Assembly: GCF_038181555.1 (NCBI RefSeq)
Contig: NZ_JBBWUA010000017.1
Location: 5,789-69,788 of the forward strand
DNA length: 64,000 bases
Source of the DNA: Desulfitobacterium sp038181555
GTDB taxonomy: Bacteria; Bacillota; Desulfitobacteriia; Desulfitobacteriales; Desulfitobacteriaceae
Reading direction: 5' to 3'
In this document: piece after piece, positions 16,780 through 26,158 of the stretch
Layout of the letters: each line of letters opens with the position of its first letter
How positions within the stretch are numbered: position 1 is the first letter of the stretch
Notes under the pieces: model-generated
Database searches by the model: none
What the model saw: only the letters and a program-made list of their open reading frames with translations
What the model was told of the DNA's origin: nothing
Position numbers and translations under genes: made by a program

Positions 16780-18024
16780 CTAACTAATTATCGACTGCCG
16801 TGCTCCTAAGGAACTCTCCCTGCGTTTTTTAAAAAATAGGAATATACCATAAATAATCAGCCCCAAAAGATTAAGTAATGCAGCAATAATAAAGGCATCA
16901 GAGTAGTTTCCATTATTCGCCTCTTTAACTACTGAAGCCAGAAGAGGGCCAACGTATGCGGCTATCGCAACGGTAAGAAACATAATCCCATAATTGACAG
17001 GTAGATTCTTAGGACCGAATAAGTCAGCCGTTAAAGGTGCCATAACCGATAAAAAACCACCATAACATAAGCCAATGATTATAAAGCACATAACGAATGT
17101 ACTGTAGCTATTTACAACAGTTAAGGCGAACATAGCAGCTCCTCCAAGCAACAGCAAGAAAGAAATAACAGGATAACGACCGATTCTATCGGATATAGCA
17201 CCCCAAATCACCTTGCCAAGTGTATTTGCAAGGGATAATATGATGACTATTGCCGCTGCTGCAGCTGGTGTAATTCTAAGCATATCCTGTGCTATTGGTG
17301 AAGCATGACCAATGATCATCATTCCGGTGATTTCTCCTAAAGTAAATATAATCGCAAGTGGCCAGAACAAAGGATCCAGCAACATCTTTCTCCAGTTCTT
17401 ATCTGATGTATTTTTCTGAGATATGTTACTCTTAGGAACCCATCCCTCAGGCCGATATCCCTCCGGACATTTTGTCACGAGCCGTGACAGTAATACTATG
17501 ATCACCATAAAGGCAATACCCAAAATCTTCATTGTACTAATTATGCCAAAGCGATCAAGCAGTGCCACCGAAATTGGTGCCCAAACTACAGGGCCGATCC
17601 CATAGCCAGCTGAAACAAAACCGGAAATTGAGCCCGACTTATCTGGAAAAAACTTAATCATATTACTCATAGTTCCTCCGGGATACACAGCACCTAAGCC
17701 TATACCGGCGATAATCACACAAGTATACATTTGGGCAAGAGATTGAATAAATCCGATCGCAGTAAGACCTGCACCAAATAATATTCCTCCAATTAAAATT
17801 ACCGACTTAGGTTGTAAATAATCCTGAGCTTTGCCGGCGAATATTGCAGTAGCAGCCGCTGTTGACATCAAAAGTGTGAATGACAATGCCGTATCGGTCG
17901 CCGACCAGTTAAAAATACTACTAAGCGGTTTGAGAAAAACACTCCATGAATAGGCAAGACCGGCACACATACTGGCAAGAATACTCGCAACAAGCGATAC
18001 CCATCTCCGAGACTCATAATTCAT
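16780..18024 (-). CDS. MFS transporter, oxalate/formate antiporter (OFA) family
   Basis: A 414-residue twelve-helix carrier starting MNYESRRWVSLVASILASMC. GLAYSWSVF in helix 1 and GLGAVYPGG in helix 4 are typical of the OFA family, which exchanges small carboxylates such as oxalate and formate. A second-half MFS loop (GAISDRIGRYPVI) is present and the tail is basic. Substrate is not predictable. The 64-base gap to the zinc-ribbon gene upstream has AGGAGG right before the start, so it may belong to the same transcription unit. Confidence 0.88.
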   Translation of the reverse strand: MNYESRRWVSLVASILASMCAGLAYSWSVFLKPLSSIFNWSATDTALSFTLLMSTAAATAIFAGKAQDYLQPKSVILIGGILFGAGLTAIGFIQSLAQMYTCVIIAGIGLGAVYPGGTMSNMIKFFPDKSGSISGFVSAGYGIGPVVWAPISVALLDRFGIISTMKILGIAFMVIIVLLSRLVTKCPEGYRPEGWVPKSNISQKNTSDKNWRKMLLDPLFWPLAIIFTLGEITGMMIIGHASPIAQDMLRITPAAAAAIVIILSLANTLGKVIWGAISDRIGRYPVISFLLLLGGAAMFALTVVNSYSTFVMCFIIIGLCYGGFLSVMAPLTADLFGPKNLPVNYGIMFLTVAIAAYVGPLLASVVKEANNGNYSDAFIIAALLNLLGLIIYGIFLFFKKRRESSLGARQSIIS

Positions 18025-18088
18025 CTAGGCTCCTCCTAATTGTAAATTTTGGTGAAAACAACTTGCATTTTGAAATGGCACTAAGTCC

Positions 18089-18343
18089 TTAATCACAGCC
18101 GCCATTTTTGAATTCATTAAAATTCTTGCGGAACCCGGGTCCATCATCCGGAAACGCGACATAGAGGCTTTCCACATCCTGGCTTTGGCAAGCTGGACAC
18201 TGAGCATTTTCGATTTCTTCAAAACTTGTTTCCAGTTTGAACTCATGTTGGCACTTATGGCAAAGCATTGCAAATTCAGGAAATCGGTTGCTCGGTAGTT
18301 CCTCTTCTTCTGCCATTTTAGTGATCACTTTAAAGCTGTCCAT
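18089..18343 (-). CDS. FmdB-like zinc-ribbon protein
   Basis: About 84 residues from the ATG at 18343, with GGGAGG upstream; an earlier TTG at 18361 overlaps that site. Two knuckles, CHKCQHEF and CPACQSQD, form a zinc ribbon in the middle. Proteins of this kind are annotated as FmdB-type putative regulators. It is very acidic near the N-terminus (MAEEEELP). It follows a trigger factor gene by 60 bases. Its function is unknown. Confidence 0.7.
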   Translation of the reverse strand: MDSFKVITKMAEEEELPSNRFPEFAMLCHKCQHEFKLETSFEEIENAQCPACQSQDVESLYVAFPDDGPGFRKNFNEFKNGGCD

Positions 18344-18403
18344 AGTGTATCTTCCTCCCAATTGTTAATAATTTCTGCAGCTTTCCATTAACTAAAGTGA
18401 TGC

Positions 18404-19693
18404 TCACTCAGCGATAGCAATGGCTGCTTGGTCCACTAGATAATCAAATACTTTTTCGACCTTAAGGTCATACTCAACCTTGTTGACGAGAGGTCCAAGG
18501 TTTTGCTGGGCGTTCTCCGGATCCATATTGATACTGAGGGCAAACCTCTTGCACCCTTCGTTGAGTTCCTCTTCACTGACCGTATAGCCTTTTTCTTCAA
18601 CGATCTTAGCCAGAATATAATCCGCTTTAAGAGAGTTTTCAGCATCCTCCCAAACTTCCTTTTTAAAGTCGGCACTTTTCTTATTCATCATTTGGAGATA
18701 AAGGTCGATTGTTCCCCCTTCGGCCTCCAGCTGTTTGGAGAATTGCTCGAGCATGCTCATGGCACGTTGCATAACCAGCGATTCGGGAAGGTCTAGCTGG
18801 CATCTATTGAAAAGTTCTTGCAGAATCAAGTTATTGCGCTGCATAATTACTCGTTGTTCTGCTCCTTGCTCGAGACTTTCCCTGATCTCAGAACGAAACT
18901 CCTCCAACGTGCTGACCTTACCTACTTTTTGCGCAAAGTTGTCATCCACAGGGAGTAGTTCGATATCCTCAACCTTTTTCACCTTAACTTTAAAGTACGC
19001 TGTTTTTCCCGCCAGCTGTGGTTGCCTATAATCTGTAGGAAACGTCTTTTCGAGATTAAGACAATCTCCTTTTTTGGCACCGATGAGTTGACTTTCAAAG
19101 CCTAAAGTATCTATGTCGTCATCAATGATCGTCTGGTAATCAACAACCGGTTCAAATTTTGAACCATCTAATTCACAATCATAATCGACGGTTACTGTGT
19201 CACCCACTTGCGCAGGATCCAGCTCTTTATCGGATATCTTTTTGTTCTTGAGTTGAAGATCCGCGAGGACCTTTTCAATTTCGGCTTGCGTTACCTCCTT
19301 GGCCTTAGGCAGGGAGATTTCTATCCCTTCCAGTTGGCCTAAAATCACTTCTGGCATTACAGGTACAAGGGCTTTCACACTTAAGGCTTGATCTTTTTGA
19401 ATCTCCCCTACTTCAATATCAGGATCCCCAATCGTTTTTAGATCCAGGCTAACCAAAGCTTCCTGATATTTATCAGGCATGATCAGGTCCAAGGCTTCTT
19501 GATAAAAGACAGTGGGGCCGTATTGTGATTCGATCACAGTTCTGGGGACATTCCCTTTGCGGAACCCGGCTACTTGATAGTTCTTCTTATTTTTCTTATA
19601 GGTCTTTTCGAGCGCATCCTCAAATAGCTTGTAGTTAATAGTAAAGTGGATATGGGCTTCACTGTTCTCAATTTTCTCTAGTACAGCATTCAT
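18404..19693 (-). CDS. tig: Trigger factor (ribosome-associated chaperone and prolyl isomerase)
   Basis: A 429-residue protein with the three trigger factor domains in order. The N-terminal ribosome-binding domain ends with the signature AGFRKGNVPRTVIESQYG. An FKBP-type isomerase domain follows (QVGDTVTVDYDCELDGSKFE). The C-terminal half is the helical chaperone arm. Length is normal for the family. In most Firmicutes tig sits next to clpP/clpX; here it lies between an APH-fold gene and a zinc-ribbon gene in a redox and transport region, so it is probably an extra, specialised copy. The rest of the genome is needed to prove that. Confidence 0.88.
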   Translation of the reverse strand: MNAVLEKIENSEAHIHFTINYKLFEDALEKTYKKNKKNYQVAGFRKGNVPRTVIESQYGPTVFYQEALDLIMPDKYQEALVSLDLKTIGDPDIEVGEIQKDQALSVKALVPVMPEVILGQLEGIEISLPKAKEVTQAEIEKVLADLQLKNKKISDKELDPAQVGDTVTVDYDCELDGSKFEPVVDYQTIIDDDIDTLGFESQLIGAKKGDCLNLEKTFPTDYRQPQLAGKTAYFKVKVKKVEDIELLPVDDNFAQKVGKVSTLEEFRSEIRESLEQGAEQRVIMQRNNLILQELFNRCQLDLPESLVMQRAMSMLEQFSKQLEAEGGTIDLYLQMMNKKSADFKKEVWEDAENSLKADYILAKIVEEKGYTVSEEELNEGCKRFALSINMDPENAQQNLGPLVNKVEYDLKVEKVFDYLVDQAAIAIAE

Positions 19694-19729
19694 CAGCTCT
19701 TACTCCTTCTACACCATCGTGCTTGAATT

Positions 19730-20863
19730 TTAGAAAACTGCCGGAAAGCTTCCTTTAATAAATTCCTCGTCTAAATACATCTGGATTTTAGCGAAAGTAT
19801 CCTCATTGACTAAAGGGCGGCCCGGTTGGGTGTATTCCGTCCAGGCCATGGCACACCAGGATATTGCTCTGAGAAGGTTAAAAAACTTAAACATTTCCAC
19901 GCGTTCACGCAGAGTTGGCGCTAAATCTTCAAAATTACTGCCGAGACCGAAATAGTATTGTTCATGCTTCTCCGGCGATGCTCTATCAAAGCATGTCGGT
20001 TCTAGAGAGGTGTCATATAAATCCTGAAAACTCTGTCTCAGCAAAAAGGCTTGGTAGGACTTAAGATAACTCTCTAAAAAGAGCTCCTCTTGCTCTACGG
20101 AAAGAATGACATTTCTTTTCCACAAGGTGGTGGTTCGAATCAAAAACATGCTGAGATCCTGGGCCGGTTCTCCGTAGATTGGCTTTTCCCAATCTATCAG
20201 GTGACAGGCGCCTTGCTCATCGTTGACAATAAAATTATGGGAATTGACCTCGGTGTTCAGGACCGCCCGCCAGGACTGATTGCCAAAATACTTTTCGTCC
20301 TTGACCTTATCCCCACTAACTAAAAATACCTTCTCTAAGAGTTTTTTGGTCTTAAGATTCCCTCGTGGGCATTCCATGTAGGTTCTGAGTAAGTTCCCCA
20401 CCTCATCGTATATAACTGAAAACGGTCCATTCACCTGGATTAAAAAGTCGGTCTTCCCTTTTGGAAAAGAAAGGCTATGAATCTTGGCAAAAGTCTGGGA
20501 TGCTTTCATTAGATCCCGAGCATAATTTAAGGGTTCTCCAGGCAAATATTCCATCACCAGGCAACCATAGGGGATGTCTGTTCTTTCAGCGTCCAGATAA
20601 AGAGGAAGAGGGGTCACTCCCGAGTCCCTTAAAAGATCCAGGGCCTGATATTCATAGCCGATCTGGTTATCCAGATTCATTTGACTACCTGTATTAACGC
20701 GAAAGACAAATTTTCGATCCCTGGCACTGAGAATATAGTTCATGTTATATTCACCCTGAGCAAGAAACTGCACATTTACCGCGCCCCTAACCTGGAGTGC
20801 ATCCTGGAATTCCGGTTGATTAACATAGTTTCTGATATTGTCCTCCAGATTTTGGTGCAACAT
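19730..20863 (-). CDS. APH-fold (aminoglycoside phosphotransferase-like) protein with altered catalytic loop
   Basis: About 377 residues from the ATG at 20863, preceded by GGGAGGGG. The N-lobe has a kinase-like GEYNMNYIL loop and FVFRVN strand, and CLVMEYLPGEPL marks the hinge, as in choline and aminoglycoside kinases. The catalytic loop, normally HGDxxxxN, reads NTEVNSHN, so the His and the catalytic Asp are missing. The metal-binding DWE is kept (HLIDWEKP). It may be a pseudokinase or use Glu instead. Lies between the YnjD-like ATPase gene and tig; role unknown. Confidence 0.75.
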   Translation of the reverse strand: MLHQNLEDNIRNYVNQPEFQDALQVRGAVNVQFLAQGEYNMNYILSARDRKFVFRVNTGSQMNLDNQIGYEYQALDLLRDSGVTPLPLYLDAERTDIPYGCLVMEYLPGEPLNYARDLMKASQTFAKIHSLSFPKGKTDFLIQVNGPFSVIYDEVGNLLRTYMECPRGNLKTKKLLEKVFLVSGDKVKDEKYFGNQSWRAVLNTEVNSHNFIVNDEQGACHLIDWEKPIYGEPAQDLSMFLIRTTTLWKRNVILSVEQEELFLESYLKSYQAFLLRQSFQDLYDTSLEPTCFDRASPEKHEQYYFGLGSNFEDLAPTLRERVEMFKFFNLLRAISWCAMAWTEYTQPGRPLVNEDTFAKIQMYLDEEFIKGSFPAVF

Positions 20864-20955
20864 CCGACCCCTCCCTTCAAACAAACCCTTCCTGCCCTGG
20901 AAAATAGTGACCTAAGAACGCTTGCCCTGGAACCAAACTTTCCATTCACTCCAGA

Positions 20956-22014
20956 TTATCCGCATGAAGTTTGGTCGCCGGGAAAATGATCACCCTTGGT
21001 AAAGGATACCTGGGACCAATCGATATCTAAACTCACCTGGTTGCCAATATCCAGATCGAAGTAGTTGTTGCCTCGGGCCACAAAGATCAGGTTGCCAACC
21101 CCGATCTTGAGAATTCCTTGGCCGCCCAAGTATTTTTTCTCGAGGATCACTCCCGTGGGCCGATCTTCCTGTGGTCTGGCAATCTTGATGTGTTCGCTGC
21201 GGATGCAAGCTTCCACTCTGCCTCCTCTCTTCAGAGCCGGTACGGTGAAGCGGTAGTCTTCAGTTTGGAATTCCCCGTCCTTTAATAAACCAGGGATAAA
21301 ATTGCACTGTCCAAAAAGACTGGCCACTTCCCGTGCCGCAGGGTAGCGATAAATATTGACCGGTTGGTCAACCTGCAACAGTTTTCCATAGTACAAAACT
21401 GCGATACGATCAGCCATCATCATAGCTTCATCCCGATCATGGGTAACTAAAACAGTCGTCATCTGCAGTTCACGATGGAGCCGCAAAATAAGCTCCCTTA
21501 GTTCATCCCTTAGTTTGGGATCCAGGTTAGATAAGGGTTCATCCAATAACAGAACTTTGGGCTCCAAGGCCAAGGCCCTGGCTAAAGCTACTCTTTGCTG
21601 TTGTCCTCCGGATAGCTCCGCAGGATACCGCTTCCCTAGATTCGGTAATTGCATTAGCTCCAGCATTTCCTTGGTCTTCTCGGTTCTTTTTTTCCGGGGG
21701 ACCTTTTGCATTTTTAAACCGAAAGCAATATTCTCAGCCACTGTAAGATGAGGAAACAGGAGGTTCTCTTGAAAGACCATCACCACGTCTCGCTCTTCAG
21801 CTTTTTGGCCGGTGACCTCCACGCCATCAATCCAGATATGTCCTTGATCCGCGGCCGTAAGTCCTGAGATGAGCCGAAGCAAGGTAGTTTTTCCGCAACC
21901 GGAATGCCCCACTAAGGCCAAAAGCTCCCCATCCTCAATCTCCAGCGAGACCCGTGCGATGGCAGGATTACCCTCATAAGCTTTGGTCATTTCCTTTAAG
22001 ATAATTTTCGGCAT
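20956..22014 (-). CDS. ABC transporter ATPase (YnjD/PotA-like)
   Basis: About 352 residues. Walker A GHSGCGKTT, Q-loop MVFQENLLFP, signature LSGGQQQR and Walker B VLLLDEP are all present, followed by the switch His (LVTHDRDEA) and a C-terminal TOBE-like domain. It energises the two permeases encoded just upstream. I chose the ATG at 22014 because GGGGAG lies upstream; in-frame starts at 22041 and 22059 cannot be excluded. The sequence fits importers of the sulfate, polyamine and thiamine group. Confidence 0.9.
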   Translation of the reverse strand: MPKIILKEMTKAYEGNPAIARVSLEIEDGELLALVGHSGCGKTTLLRLISGLTAADQGHIWIDGVEVTGQKAEERDVVMVFQENLLFPHLTVAENIAFGLKMQKVPRKKRTEKTKEMLELMQLPNLGKRYPAELSGGQQQRVALARALALEPKVLLLDEPLSNLDPKLRDELRELILRLHRELQMTTVLVTHDRDEAMMMADRIAVLYYGKLLQVDQPVNIYRYPAAREVASLFGQCNFIPGLLKDGEFQTEDYRFTVPALKRGGRVEACIRSEHIKIARPQEDRPTGVILEKKYLGGQGILKIGVGNLIFVARGNNYFDLDIGNQVSLDIDWSQVSFTKGDHFPGDQTSCG

Positions 22015-22063
22015 TGAGAATCTCCCCACTTCTGCAGACATGCTATTTTCTATTTCCAAATCC

Positions 22064-22870
22064 TTATAGATAGTAAAAATTAGTTTCCTGTTCGGGACTG
22101 GAGATTATCTTTTCGACGATCACCATAAACGCTACGGAAACGGCTACAATCACCAACCCTAAGCCAGATGCAATCACCCGATCTCCAGAGTTAACAAAGG
22201 GAAAGAGCAAAATCGGCAAAGTAAGAATCTTTCCGCCACCAATCAGATAAGTTAAAAAATATTGACTGAAAGAAACATTGAACATGAGCACTCCGGCTGA
22301 AATGATTCCCGGATATAAAAAGGGCAAAGTGGCGTACCAAAACCTTTGCCAAGGTTTAGCCTTAAGGACCTGGGCTTGCTCCTCCCACTTTATGCCCATA
22401 GCCTTATAGCTACTGGCAAAAATCCGAATACCATAAGGCAATACGATAGGCAAATGAACTAAGATCACCCCTAAGAGAGTGTCTGTAAGACCATAGCGGA
22501 TAAAGACTATTTGAATCCCCATACCCACCGTAATCGTAGGGATGATCAAAGGCGCTAGGACTATGATTTCCACTACTTTTTTGCCCTTGAATTCATAGAC
22601 TCCTAAGGCTTTTCCAGCCGGTATGCTGAGTAGTATGGCCAGTACGGTTACCGTTAAGGAAATCAAAGTGCTGGTAGCTATGCTCGAGAGCATTTTACTC
22701 TCGGGTGAAAAGAGGTAAGACCAACCTCGCAGCCCCCATTCTTTTGGGAAAAGGGCGTTGGTAGGCCAGCCCTGACTGAAGGACCAAACCACTAGGACCA
22801 GGAACGGAACAACTATGACCATGAGGATCATGAGGTTAATTATGGCTCGCAGGGTTTTTAGATTTTTCAT
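22064..22870 (-). CDS. ABC transporter permease, second subunit
   Basis: A 268-residue permease with six hydrophobic helices. The cytoplasmic loop motif runs EEQAQVLKAKPWQRFWYATL, the EAA motif that docks on the ATPase. GGAG precedes the ATG. It is downstream of the first permease with a 36-base gap and directly upstream of the ATPase gene, so the order is binding protein, permease, permease, ATPase. In E. coli ynjC encodes both halves as a single fused protein, while here they are separate genes. Confidence 0.88.
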   Translation of the reverse strand: MKNLKTLRAIINLMILMVIVVPFLVLVVWSFSQGWPTNALFPKEWGLRGWSYLFSPESKMLSSIATSTLISLTVTVLAILLSIPAGKALGVYEFKGKKVVEIIVLAPLIIPTITVGMGIQIVFIRYGLTDTLLGVILVHLPIVLPYGIRIFASSYKAMGIKWEEQAQVLKAKPWQRFWYATLPFLYPGIISAGVLMFNVSFSQYFLTYLIGGGKILTLPILLFPFVNSGDRVIASGLGLVIVAVSVAFMVIVEKIISSPEQETNFYYL

Positions 22871-22906
22871 AGCTTAAACTCCATGTGATTTTCTTTGCTA
22901 CCGTCA

Positions 22907-23788
22907 CTAGCTCCATTTGCGCAGATACTTGCGCATGGATAAGTAATAGATAAAAATCAAGACAGTACAGACCAAGGAGACTAGCATATTGATCACCATG
23001 GCAAGCGGTCGGGCCGACAGATCGACAGAGATAAAATTCAAATAAGCCCAAACAGGTAGAGTCTTTGGATAAGTCGCACCTAAGAGAAAAGGTATCTCAA
23101 AGGCCCCAAAGGAAAAGGCAAAGATAATTGCCGATGCAGAGACAATACTTGGCATACTTAACGGCAGGATTACATGACAGAACACTTGCAGCTGAGAGGC
23201 TTTAAGGGTGGCGGCGGCTTCCCCCAACTTGGTGTGGATATTCTTCATGACGGTATAAACCATCAAGGTTACAAAGGGTACCTCTTTCCAGATATAGATC
23301 AGGATAATCCCGATGGCATTTTGGGTGTAGAAAATTGCAGGAAAATCCGCAGTTTCCGTAATCCAGCCAACCTTCACAAATAAACGGGAGATGATTCCCC
23401 CTTGCGATAAGATAAAGACAATCATCAAGGCAGCAACTAAGTGTGGAACGGCGATTGGTACCTTATGAATAAAATGGAACAAGGGATTATGAGGAGTTGT
23501 CTTTAAGAAGAAGTAAGCTAAAGCTGTTCCGAACACTGTGGCGATGGCCGTCGAGATAAAGGAAATATGCAGAGTGTACTGCAGGGATTCTAGAAACTCA
23601 GGATTCTGAAACACTTCCTTATAATACTTTAGAGTAAATTCTTCCATACCGATGACCGGGAAATATCCTAAGCTTTGGACAAAGGCAATCAGGAACCCTC
23701 CTAAAAAGAAGAATAGGATCACGGCCAAGGCCGGGGCCAAGTATAAGTACCCTTTCAGAGTATCTCTACTGACAAACTTACTTAGCAT
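22907..23788 (-). CDS. ABC transporter permease, first subunit
   Basis: About 293 residues, six helices, starting MLSKFVSRDTLKGYLYLAPA. The EAA loop is present (KLGEAAATLKASQLQVFCHV). The ATG at 23788 overlaps the end of the binding-protein gene by 11 bases, so the two are coupled; a TTG at 23797 is an alternative. It corresponds to the N-terminal half of YnjC-like permeases. Confidence 0.87.
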   Translation of the reverse strand: MLSKFVSRDTLKGYLYLAPALAVILFFFLGGFLIAFVQSLGYFPVIGMEEFTLKYYKEVFQNPEFLESLQYTLHISFISTAIATVFGTALAYFFLKTTPHNPLFHFIHKVPIAVPHLVAALMIVFILSQGGIISRLFVKVGWITETADFPAIFYTQNAIGIILIYIWKEVPFVTLMVYTVMKNIHTKLGEAAATLKASQLQVFCHVILPLSMPSIVSASAIIFAFSFGAFEIPFLLGATYPKTLPVWAYLNFISVDLSARPLAMVINMLVSLVCTVLIFIYYLSMRKYLRKWS

Positions 23789-25037
23789 TTTGAACAACTC
23801 TTTTTTTCCAGAGTTCTTCGATTACGGGTATATAACCGGAAGCAATTTCCGGAAGGCTATGGCTTTGTAGTTCTTCTGATGACAAGGTGGCAACCCCTTG
23901 GTCCATGGATTCAAGCTTTGCTACGCTCTCACTTTCCAGCTTACTGACGTCTAAGGCTATGAGATCTCCCCAATTCACCGGTTCATATTTACTCAATTGG
24001 GCAGCGGGACTTAACAAAAAGTCAGCCAATACCTTCGCCGCCTCTCGGTTCGGTGCATTAAAAGGAATGGCTAAAAAGTGGGTATTGCCGATGGTCCCCT
24101 TATCCCAGACATAGGTGCGCACCGTATCTGGAACAAGCCCTTGCTCGATCATGCTGGACATTAACGCCGGAATATAAGTCATGGTGATATCCACTTCTCC
24201 ATCTTGGAAAAGCTGGTGCAGGGCGCTAATCGTGGCAGGATAAGTAGTACCTTCTCGCCAGAGATAGCTTTTCATGTCTGTAAAATAATCCCATAAGGGT
24301 TCGAGTTGGGTCTCCATAGCTGTTTTATCTACTTCCTCTGTGTAGGGAAAGCTTTCATAACCGCCACAGAGTTCATACATAAGATGGCGGACAAAAACAC
24401 TACCCGTAAAATCAGGAAGCTCAGGATAGGTAAAGCGACCAGGGTTTTCTTTGACCCATGCTAAGAGTTCAGCACTGGATTTGGGGGGGTTTTGGATTTT
24501 GGCACTATCATAGGCAAAGACAAATTGAGCCTTACCCCATGGAACTTCGTAGCCTTCGACAGGATAACCGAAGTCATAAGCGATGTCTAGGGCATCCTGG
24601 TCAACATACTTCTGAAAATTGGGGAGATCTTCGGCAAAGGGTCCCCAAAGCAAATCTGCTTGACGTGCTGTGCGGAAATTCTCGCCGTTGATCCATAAGA
24701 GGTCGATGGTTCCCTTGGCTTTGCCGGCTTGTTTTTCCCCTAGCAGTTTGTTGAGGTATTCATCAGGGCCCATCGGTACCCGATTGACTTTAATACCATA
24801 GAGTTCTTGCATGTTTTGAGCTACATAGTTATCGATCCAGGAGTTGGTAAGTTCATCGCCTCCCCACCCATAAAAACTTACTGTGGTCCCCTTGGCCTCA
24901 TCAAGAATGGTTTCCCAACTCTTCTCAATAGGATTAGTAATATTACCTGCAGAGGTTTTGTTACTGGAATTTGAGCAACCAGTTAATAACAGACCAATTA
25001 TCAGAGATATTATTATCCCTAGACGCATTATTTTCAT
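23778..25037 (-). CDS. YnjB-like ABC transporter substrate-binding lipoprotein
   Basis: A 419-residue protein with a lipoprotein signal (hydrophobic residues 5-19 then LLTGCSNS). The mature part has TTVSFYGWGGDE and TIDLLWINGENF, blocks typical of the YnjB family (COG4134). These belong to importers of unknown substrate related to the thiamine and iron groups. GGGAGAATC precedes the ATG. The whole set from 25037 to 20956 forms a YnjBCD-like system. Confidence 0.88.
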   Translation of the reverse strand: MKIMRLGIIISLIIGLLLTGCSNSSNKTSAGNITNPIEKSWETILDEAKGTTVSFYGWGGDELTNSWIDNYVAQNMQELYGIKVNRVPMGPDEYLNKLLGEKQAGKAKGTIDLLWINGENFRTARQADLLWGPFAEDLPNFQKYVDQDALDIAYDFGYPVEGYEVPWGKAQFVFAYDSAKIQNPPKSSAELLAWVKENPGRFTYPELPDFTGSVFVRHLMYELCGGYESFPYTEEVDKTAMETQLEPLWDYFTDMKSYLWREGTTYPATISALHQLFQDGEVDITMTYIPALMSSMIEQGLVPDTVRTYVWDKGTIGNTHFLAIPFNAPNREAAKVLADFLLSPAAQLSKYEPVNWGDLIALDVSKLESESVAKLESMDQGVATLSSEELQSHSLPEIASGYIPVIEELWKKRVVQNAK

Positions 25038-25074
25038 GATTCTCCCTCTCTAGTCCAGCTTAAAAAGCTGTGTA

Positions 25075-26109
25075 TTAGATCACTTTGTATGGCTGAGTCC
25101 CCGACCCCATTCTGACCCATTCTTTGTAGGCCCACTCACTTTCCTTGAGCAGCGCCCGGCCAACTCCTACGAAATCAGCTATTCCACTGGCAATGATCTC
25201 ATTGGCTCTGTTTCCTGTCTTTATCCCTCCCGTAGTGATGATGGGGATGTTGACATGGGGTTTGATCCTTTCCGCCATATAGGCAAAGAAACCTTCTGGA
25301 CCGTTTTGGAGATAGCCAGAGATTCCGCCGGAGAGATCTAAACAATCCACCCCTGCTGCCTCTAAGACTTGAGCTGCAATAACACTATTGTCCAAAGTAT
25401 TGCCACCGGGGAGGCGATCGTCGGCACCTAACCGATAAAATATGGGCATATTCTTGCCAATAGCCCGCCTAACTTTTTTCACGACTTCAACCGGAAGGGT
25501 CAGACGTCGCTCTAAGGAGCCACCGTACTCGTCGCGACGGAGATTAGTGAGTGGTGAATAAAATTGATTAAGTAAATACCCGTGAGCACCGTGAATTTCT
25601 ACAAAGTCAAACCCTGCTTTTTGGGCTCGACGTGCTGCTCGGGCAAAGTCAATTACGATATCCTCGATATCTAAAGGGCTTAGTTTTTTGGGCAGGACGC
25701 GATAGCTATTTTTATCCCTACATCCGAAACGCGTTAGATACTGGGACTGGATACTGGACGGAGCATAAGGATAGTCTAAGGAACGCGCTCCAGCATGGCT
25801 GATCTGGATGCCTACAGCGACTCCCTGCCCACTAATCTCGGCCGCCAAATGCTCTAGCCCTGGAATCAAAGAATCGTCATATATCCCTAATTGATAGGGA
25901 TGAGCTTTCCCCACGGGGTTGATGTAAGTGTGCTCGACAATAACCATTCCGACCCCGCGAGTACGTATCCTGTAGTGTTCGATGATCTTGTGGTTTATTG
26001 CTCCTAACTCAGTAGCAATATCCAAGGCCATGGGAGCCATGACAATTCTGTTTTTGATGACTAAATTTTTTATTTGGATAGGAGTATATAGTGGTAATAT
26101 AATCATCAC
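25075..26109 (-). CDS. Old-Yellow-Enzyme-family NADH:flavin oxidoreductase
   Basis: A 344-residue single TIM barrel. The N-terminal LYTPIQIKNLVIKNRIVMAP and the central EIHGAHGYLLNQFYSP, followed by RRDEYGGSLERR, are the FMN-binding and family signatures. The C-terminal phosphate site is IITTGGIKTG with DFVGVGRALL. The iron-sulfur and second flavin domains of the longer 2,4-dienoyl-CoA reductase type are absent. It likely reduces activated C=C bonds with reduced nicotinamide. Start is uncertain by one codon because ATG and GTG codons are adjacent to a GGGGG ribosome-binding stretch. Confidence 0.9.
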   Translation of the reverse strand: MMIILPLYTPIQIKNLVIKNRIVMAPMALDIATELGAINHKIIEHYRIRTRGVGMVIVEHTYINPVGKAHPYQLGIYDDSLIPGLEHLAAEISGQGVAVGIQISHAGARSLDYPYAPSSIQSQYLTRFGCRDKNSYRVLPKKLSPLDIEDIVIDFARAARRAQKAGFDFVEIHGAHGYLLNQFYSPLTNLRRDEYGGSLERRLTLPVEVVKKVRRAIGKNMPIFYRLGADDRLPGGNTLDNSVIAAQVLEAAGVDCLDLSGGISGYLQNGPEGFFAYMAERIKPHVNIPIITTGGIKTGNRANEIIASGIADFVGVGRALLKESEWAYKEWVRMGSGTQPYKVI

Positions 26110-26158
26110 CCCCTGGCCATTCCGGCCAAAACTTTAGAAGAATTTACTCCTTTTGAAG

